Shown: positions 7,401-10,530 of the stretch, piece by piece
Position numbering within the stretch: the stretch's first letter is position 1
How the letters are laid out: every line of letters starts with the position of its first letter
Assembly: GCA_022563655.1 (NCBI GenBank)
Contig: JADFMW010000073.1
Span: 1 to 10,530, forward strand
Length of the DNA stretch: 10,530 nucleotides
Direction: 5' to 3'
DNA from: Pseudomonadota bacterium
Lineage (GTDB): Bacteria; Pseudomonadota; Alphaproteobacteria; JAAXGF01
Program-made: the position numbers and the translations under genes
The notes under the pieces: generated by a model
The model's input: only the letters and a program-made list of their open reading frames with translations
Told to the model about the DNA's origin: nothing
Database searches by the model: none

Positions 7401-9060
7401 TGGCGGAATTATCGGACGCAACAGTCCCGAGCAGTCCCGACAGTTGCTCGACGTCCGCGATCAGCGCAGCGATGCGTGGCTCCAGGTTAGCTATCTTGTC
7501 GGTTACACGAGCTACGTCTGCCGGCAGGACGGCTTCGATGCCCACTCCGCGCCAGGGATGGTCGGCTGGCGTCCCAATCTCCTCAATTCTTTGTGACAAG
7601 TCGTGGATTACTCCTCGGCGCTCGCGAAACTCTTGGCGCGTCCAGCTCTCAGGCTCGGGCAGCACGAATTCCACAGGCCCGCCGCTATTCTGGCCAAGCC
7701 TGATTAAATGTCCCATGATTCGGTATGGTGTTTGATCGGATGGCGCCAAAGGCATGTGTAAGCGCGTAGCATGCTCGTTAAGCTGGTCTCGTAATGCACT
7801 CAGGCGCGGCGCCAGATCGTCGATGTTTCCTATCTTGGGGCGGCCCAATTGTAGCGTTCGATCTAAATCGTCGAGCAGAGCGCGCTTGTTCGCTTTTCGG
7901 CTGTGGAGTTCCAGACACATGTCGCCAAGGTCGATATTACCAAGTCGCCGACTGACCACATCGAGTGCCGCCATTTTTTCTGCGACGAACAAAACCTTTT
8001 TGCCTTCGGCGACTCCTGCTGCGATGAGATTGGCGATGGTCTGCGACTTGCCCGTTCCCGGCGGTCCTTGAATGACAAGGCTACTGCCACGCTTGACTTC
8101 CTCGATCACGACTGTCTGCGAGCTGTCGGCGTCGACCACATGCACCATGTCGCGAGGACCTATGTGCGGATCAATGGGCTCATCATCCCCGATCACGGCC
8201 GGCTCGGCCCGGAACCCGTCGCCTAACATTGCGTTGACCAAGTCATGCTCGGTTATGTTCGCATCCTCAGGCCAGCTTGCTGGATCTAGATCACGATACA
8301 TGAGAAATTTGGCAAATGAGAAAAAACCGAGAACTATATCATTCGGGTGCACCACGAAGCGCCGTTGACTGGAAATTTCTTTTTCAACATCTCGACAATA
8401 CTTTGAGAATGATAGATCATCGAACTCGTCTACTTCGGGAATATTTATACCGAAGTCATTCTTGAACCTTTGGATCAGCGAAAGGTTGGAGCCTATTTCC
8501 TGTTCCGACCACGACAGTCGAAACTGGTGGAGCGCGCTCCCACGATCGAAGTGCACCGGGATCAGGACAAGAGGCGCGTGTCGGGACTGCTCAGAGGATG
8601 AATCCTCGTACCACTCCAGCATACCGAGGGCGAGATACAGGATATTGACGCCCTGTTCCTCGTAAGCGGTTCGAGCGTCGTAGTAGAGCTGCAGAAGGCG
8701 TTTTTGGAGCCCTTCGGGAGTCATCCGTGTCTGTAACCAGATGTCCGCATGCCGTGCGGCGATGCCCCGCTCGTCAGCCTCCTCTTCCTCCGGAGGCGCA
8801 AGATCGCTGAACATGTCGCCCTCTACGATTCCGCCTTGGTCCTCAGCCATCTCGCTTGCGCGCGCCGGCTTGAAGCCCATACGCTTGGGCTGGTGAACTA
8901 AGATGCGGAGGACTTCGTCGCTCAGCTCGTCGACGATCTCCAGGTACCGCGAGCGCTTGCGATGACGCGGTGTGTTGAGCAGGCGGTTTCGCGTCGAAAG
9001 GTCGAGAAGCTCTCTACGAGCTTTTTCCAACTGGTTCCGAAGGGCGTCAATGGTGCTCAT
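4375..9060 (-). CDS. DUF4011 / SF1 helicase / Vsr-like endonuclease / DUF3320 protein
   Basis: A 1561-residue multidomain protein, probably an anti-invader helicase-nuclease. The N-terminal DUF4011 region carries LLDLSTRNRLLN. The SF1 helicase has Walker A GPPGTGKS (332-339), then a ~600-residue insertion, motif II IDEAS (961-965), motif III GDDKQLPPT (986-994), WHYRSRH (1038-1044), motif V IQGDERDV (1163-1170) and motif VI LNVLITRARRRC (1201-1212). A Vsr/MTES_1575-type nuclease follows (about 1259-1345) with SPFEEE, VDL (Asp1289), IECDG (Glu1306, Asp1308) and HRIWSTDWF. DUF3320 lies near 1420-1490. All catalytic motifs look intact; the 3' end is frameshifted. ATG 9060 is preferred over an in-frame TTG at 9075, because the family sequence starts just after it; neither has a good ribosome site. 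GC is clearly lower than in its neighbours, and it lies opposite to and between tcuA and the prpF-like gene. The defence role is inferred from architecture. Confidence 0.9.
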   Translation of the reverse strand: MSTIDALRNQLEKARRELLDLSTRNRLLNTPRHRKRSRYLEIVDELSDEVLRILVHQPKRMGFKPARASEMAEDQGGIVEGDMFSDLAPPEEEEADERGIAARHADIWLQTRMTPEGLQKRLLQLYYDARTAYEEQGVNILYLALGMLEWYEDSSSEQSRHAPLVLIPVHFDRGSALHQFRLSWSEQEIGSNLSLIQRFKNDFGINIPEVDEFDDLSFSKYCRDVEKEISSQRRFVVHPNDIVLGFFSFAKFLMYRDLDPASWPEDANITEHDLVNAMLGDGFRAEPAVIGDDEPIDPHIGPRDMVHVVDADSSQTVVIEEVKRGSSLVIQGPPGTGKSQTIANLIAAGVAEGKKVLFVAEKMAALDVVSRRLGNIDLGDMCLELHSRKANKRALLDDLDRTLQLGRPKIGNIDDLAPRLSALRDQLNEHATRLHMPLAPSDQTPYRIMGHLIRLGQNSGGPVEFVLPEPESWTRQEFRERRGVIHDLSQRIEEIGTPADHPWRGVGIEAVLPADVARVTDKIANLEPRIAALIADVEQLSGLLGTVASDNSAKGISLLVNTALRVADAPAELDGEAICSSSWGERRDAIRDIVAAGKVLADSHLKLEGIVVEAAWSTELATARRDIAAYGRSWFRLLYGRYRQAFATLRGILGGQPPKTLAERLRIIDTLITGQKAEIAVAADDALGASAFGKLWRQDKSDWKLLYAIEQWDHESHRHPVQQDFRVIVARVDDRDRVRKLASEVEARVEPLVDECGALFAALKLDTQQAFSVDSAEALPFDLLVDRLKEWSIRSENITQWITYRTRSKSAIEHGLAPVVERLYDGRLSPDNAVESFEIAYYEALMREVFKQQSALATFDGKEHKRFVNMFCKDDRERIELAREEVVLAHYQGLPRGGAEVGQLGLLNREFNKRRRHLPIRRLMKEAGLAIQAIKPVFMMSPLSIAQFLEPGALQFDLLLIDEASQVRPVDALGAVARAGQIVVVGDDKQLPPTRFFERTLGDEDYDEEVGGLWSAGDIESVLGLCTAQGIRQRMLRWHYRSRHPSLVAVSNHEFYDGRLFVIPSPYSDESDLGLHFHYLPEGVFDRGGTATNRVEAKAIARSVIDHARQCPDLSLGVGCFSIRQRDAILDELEHLWRSERDVQDFFALGGPEPFFVKNLENIQGDERDVIFISVGYAKNRSGYMAMTFGPVSTEGGERRLNVLITRARRRCEVFSSITADDIDLHRGRSRGVAALKTFLQYAQTRILGVAVATGAEFDSPFEEEVAKALSALGYEVDSQIGIAGFFVDLAVRDPDRSGRYLIGIECDGAAYHSARSARDRDRLRQQVLEDHGWIIHRIWSTDWFQRPEEQLRKTKAAIEAVKAKWAKRDAGLIHDRPADASRKKPRKVARTVTNTVDNAPAEEVPNWEPYLEAEFTIFWSKEPHLIRIEKMADIVTKVVKIEGPIHSAEIARRIANLCGLRRTGNRIVAAVNKGISRAVKRGGLMSEGSFYSPIGDKETVFRDRTDVNSSTLRKAEMLPPSEIRVALLIYARRKFRGHPRRGRNTGEQAFRLQGYEQAIV

Positions 9061-9134
9061 TGGTGTTAACCGCAACGGATTGCAAAGGTCCTCGTCTAAA
9101 TCGCAACGATCATCTTGTCCCTGCAGCCGGTGCG

Positions 9135-9163
9135 ACTATACCATCCGAACGATCGTATGGCGA
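9135..9163 (-). promoter_or_regulatory. Possible promoter of the helicase-nuclease gene
   Basis: On the minus strand TATAGT (9135-9140) lies 17 bp downstream of TCGCCA (9158-9163), a 4-of-6 match to the -35 consensus. It would give a leader of about 65-70 nt before the ATG at 9060. If used, the gene brings its own promoter and is independent of the surrounding operon. The match is moderate and may be chance. Confidence 0.3.
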
Positions 9164-9249
9164 AATGCGGACCCTTCGATCGACTAGCGGTTGGAAGAAT
9201 TTTTGGTCTGCGGCCCACGAGGCCAAAACGACGACGGGGGAGGGATGAC

Positions 9250-10413
9250 ATGAAGCAGATCAAGCTGCGCGCCGTGTTCATGCGCGGCGGCACCAGCAAC
9301 GCCATCGTGTTCCGCGCCCAGGACCTGCCCCGGGAGCGCGCGCGCTGGGACGCGATCTTCCTCGCCGCCATCGGCAGCCCCGACCCCAACGGCCGCCAGC
9401 TCGACGGCATGGGCGGCGGCGTCTCGTCGCTGTCGAAGGTGTGCGTCGTCGGGCCGCCGAGCCGCCCGGACGCCGATGTCGACTACACCTTCGCCCAGGT
9501 CGCGGTTGCCGACGCCGTGGTCGACTACAGCGCCAACTGCGGCAACATGTCCTCGGCGATGGGGCCGTTCGCCGTCGACGAGGGCCTGGTCCCGGCCTCG
9601 GGCGATACGGCGGTGGTCCGCATCCACAACACCAACACGAACAAGATCATCGTCGCCCGCTTTCCGTTGGACGATGGCCTCGCGGCGGTGGACGGCGAGC
9701 TGGCCCTGCCCGGAGTCGCCGGGCCCGGCGCGCCGATCCGGCTCGAGTTCCTCGACCCCGGCGGCGCCGTCACCGGCAAGCTGTTGCCCACCGGCGCCGC
9801 GGCCGAAACGCTCGAGGCGCTGGGCCTCGGCCGCCTCACGGTCTCGCTGGTCGACGCCGCCAACCCCTGCGTCTTCGTCCCGGCCGAGGCGCTGGGCGCG
9901 AGCGGCACCGAGATGCCCGACGCGCTGAGCGCCGATCGAGACCTCCTGGACAAGCTCGAGACCATCCGCCGCGCCGCCAGCGTGCGCATGGGGATCGCGG
10001 CGACGCCGGAGCAGGCCGGGCGAGTCGCGAGCGTGCCCAAGGTGGCGCTGGTCTCGGGGCCGCGGGCGGCGAAGACGCTGTCGGGCGGGAGCATGGCGGC
10101 GGCGGACATGGACGTCACCGTGCGCATGCTCTCGATGGGCCAGCCGCACCGCGCGGTGCCCTTGACCGGCTCGTTGTGCCTCGCGGTGGCGGCGCGCATC
10201 GAGGGCAGCGTCGTCAACCGGGCGGCGCGCGCCCCCGCCGCGCCCGGTGACGACATCCGCATCGCCCAGCCCTCGGGCCTGACGGTGGTCGCGGCCGAGG
10301 TGCGCGACGAGGGCGGCTGGGTCGCCGACAGCGCCGTGGTCTACCGCACGGCGCGCCGCCTGATGGAAGGCGCGGTCCTGGTGCCCGCCTCGCGGGTGAG
10401 CGCGACGGCCTGA
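9250..10413 (+). CDS. PrpF-family aconitate/2-methylaconitate isomerase
   Basis: This 387-residue protein matches the PrpF family in length and motifs: MRGGTSNAIVF (11-21), GGGVSSLSKVCVV (55-67) and YSANCGNMSSAMGPFAV (93-109). The catalytic pair known from Shewanella PrpF (Lys73, Cys107) corresponds to Lys63 and Cys97, offset by ten in both cases, so it should be active. PrpF proteins move the double bond or isomerise 2-methylaconitate and trans-aconitate; relatives are 4-oxalomesaconate tautomerases. Next to a TcuA-like enzyme, feeding trans-aconitate or a related tricarboxylate into cis-aconitate is the likely role, but a propionate or gallate pathway role cannot be excluded. The ATG at 9250 has GGAGG (9239-9243) 6 nt upstream. 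An earlier in-frame start would extend into low-GC intergenic DNA. Confidence 0.9.
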   Translation: MKQIKLRAVFMRGGTSNAIVFRAQDLPRERARWDAIFLAAIGSPDPNGRQLDGMGGGVSSLSKVCVVGPPSRPDADVDYTFAQVAVADAVVDYSANCGNMSSAMGPFAVDEGLVPASGDTAVVRIHNTNTNKIIVARFPLDDGLAAVDGELALPGVAGPGAPIRLEFLDPGGAVTGKLLPTGAAAETLEALGLGRLTVSLVDAANPCVFVPAEALGASGTEMPDALSADRDLLDKLETIRRAASVRMGIAATPEQAGRVASVPKVALVSGPRAAKTLSGGSMAAADMDVTVRMLSMGQPHRAVPLTGSLCLAVAARIEGSVVNRAARAPAAPGDDIRIAQPSGLTVVAAEVRDEGGWVADSAVVYRTARRLMEGAVLVPASRVSATA

Positions 10414-10442
10414 ACGGCCCGCCGCGGCTCAACCGCCGTCGG

Positions 10443-10530
10443 CTAGCCCGCATTTCTCACCAGGATGCGGTCGTCACGGGGCAGAGACGCCGACAGGCCA
10501 GGAAACGTGCGCAGCGCGATGCGGCGCACA
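10443..10530 (-). CDS. Possible C-terminal end of a minus-strand gene (partial)
   Basis: From the window edge leftward, 28 codons are open to a TAG at 10443-10445. The residues (RRIALRTFPGLSASLPRDD, then RILVRNAG) and the high third-position GC look coding, more so than the plus-strand reading. It would converge on the prpF-like gene with a 29-bp gap. Too short to identify. Confidence 0.35.
   Translation of the reverse strand, partial: VRRIALRTFPGLSASLPRDDRILVRNAG

Noticed and set aside
4283..9175. Target-site duplication flanking the helicase gene (GTGCGGGAGCC near 4283 versus ATGCGGACCC near 9166)
   Set aside because: Too few matching bases and no matching inverted ends; does not support a transposition event.
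9201..9228. Hairpin TTTTGGTC/GGCCAAAA before the prpF-like gene
   Set aside because: An 8-bp stem with one wobble and a 12-nt loop, no U-run on either strand; could be chance or an insertion-edge remnant, not enough to call.

Overview
The window looks like part of a chromosome from a high-GC alphaproteobacterium. The evidence is a GC-rich codon pattern over most genes, a DUF1127 protein, a small exported protein of a type common in that class, and a typical rpiA. No rRNA, tRNA, CRISPR array, transposase or integrase was seen.

Left part (1-1751, all minus strand). Reading leftward: a small exported protein (1443-1751) and a DUF1127 protein (1141-1407) that probably share a transcript; a spacer with a long imperfect hairpin; rpiA (282-986), ribose-5-phosphate isomerase A; and the N-terminus of an exported protein cut by the window edge (1-147).

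Control region (1752-2081). A near-perfect sigma-70 promoter fires leftward into the exported protein/DUF1127 pair. Its 17-bp spacer holds an imperfect palindrome that fits a TetR operator. Two related elements lie nearer the divergent TetR-family repressor gene (2082-2645).

Right part (2807-10413). A TcuA-like FAD-dependent tricarballylate dehydrogenase (2807-4282) and a PrpF-family aconitate-type isomerase (9250-10413) lie on the plus strand. Both act around cis-aconitate, and they look like one catabolic unit. Between them, on the opposite strand, sits a single 4.7-kb gene of visibly lower GC. It encodes a giant DUF4011 / SF1 helicase / Vsr-like endonuclease / DUF3320 protein, an architecture associated with genomic and defence islands. 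It abuts the tcuA stop with only 13 bp between and carries a one-base frameshift that replaces its last ~60 residues. The simplest reading is a horizontally acquired, probably anti-phage, single-gene cargo inserted in a metabolic operon. The last ~90 bases probably hold the 3' end of another minus-strand gene.
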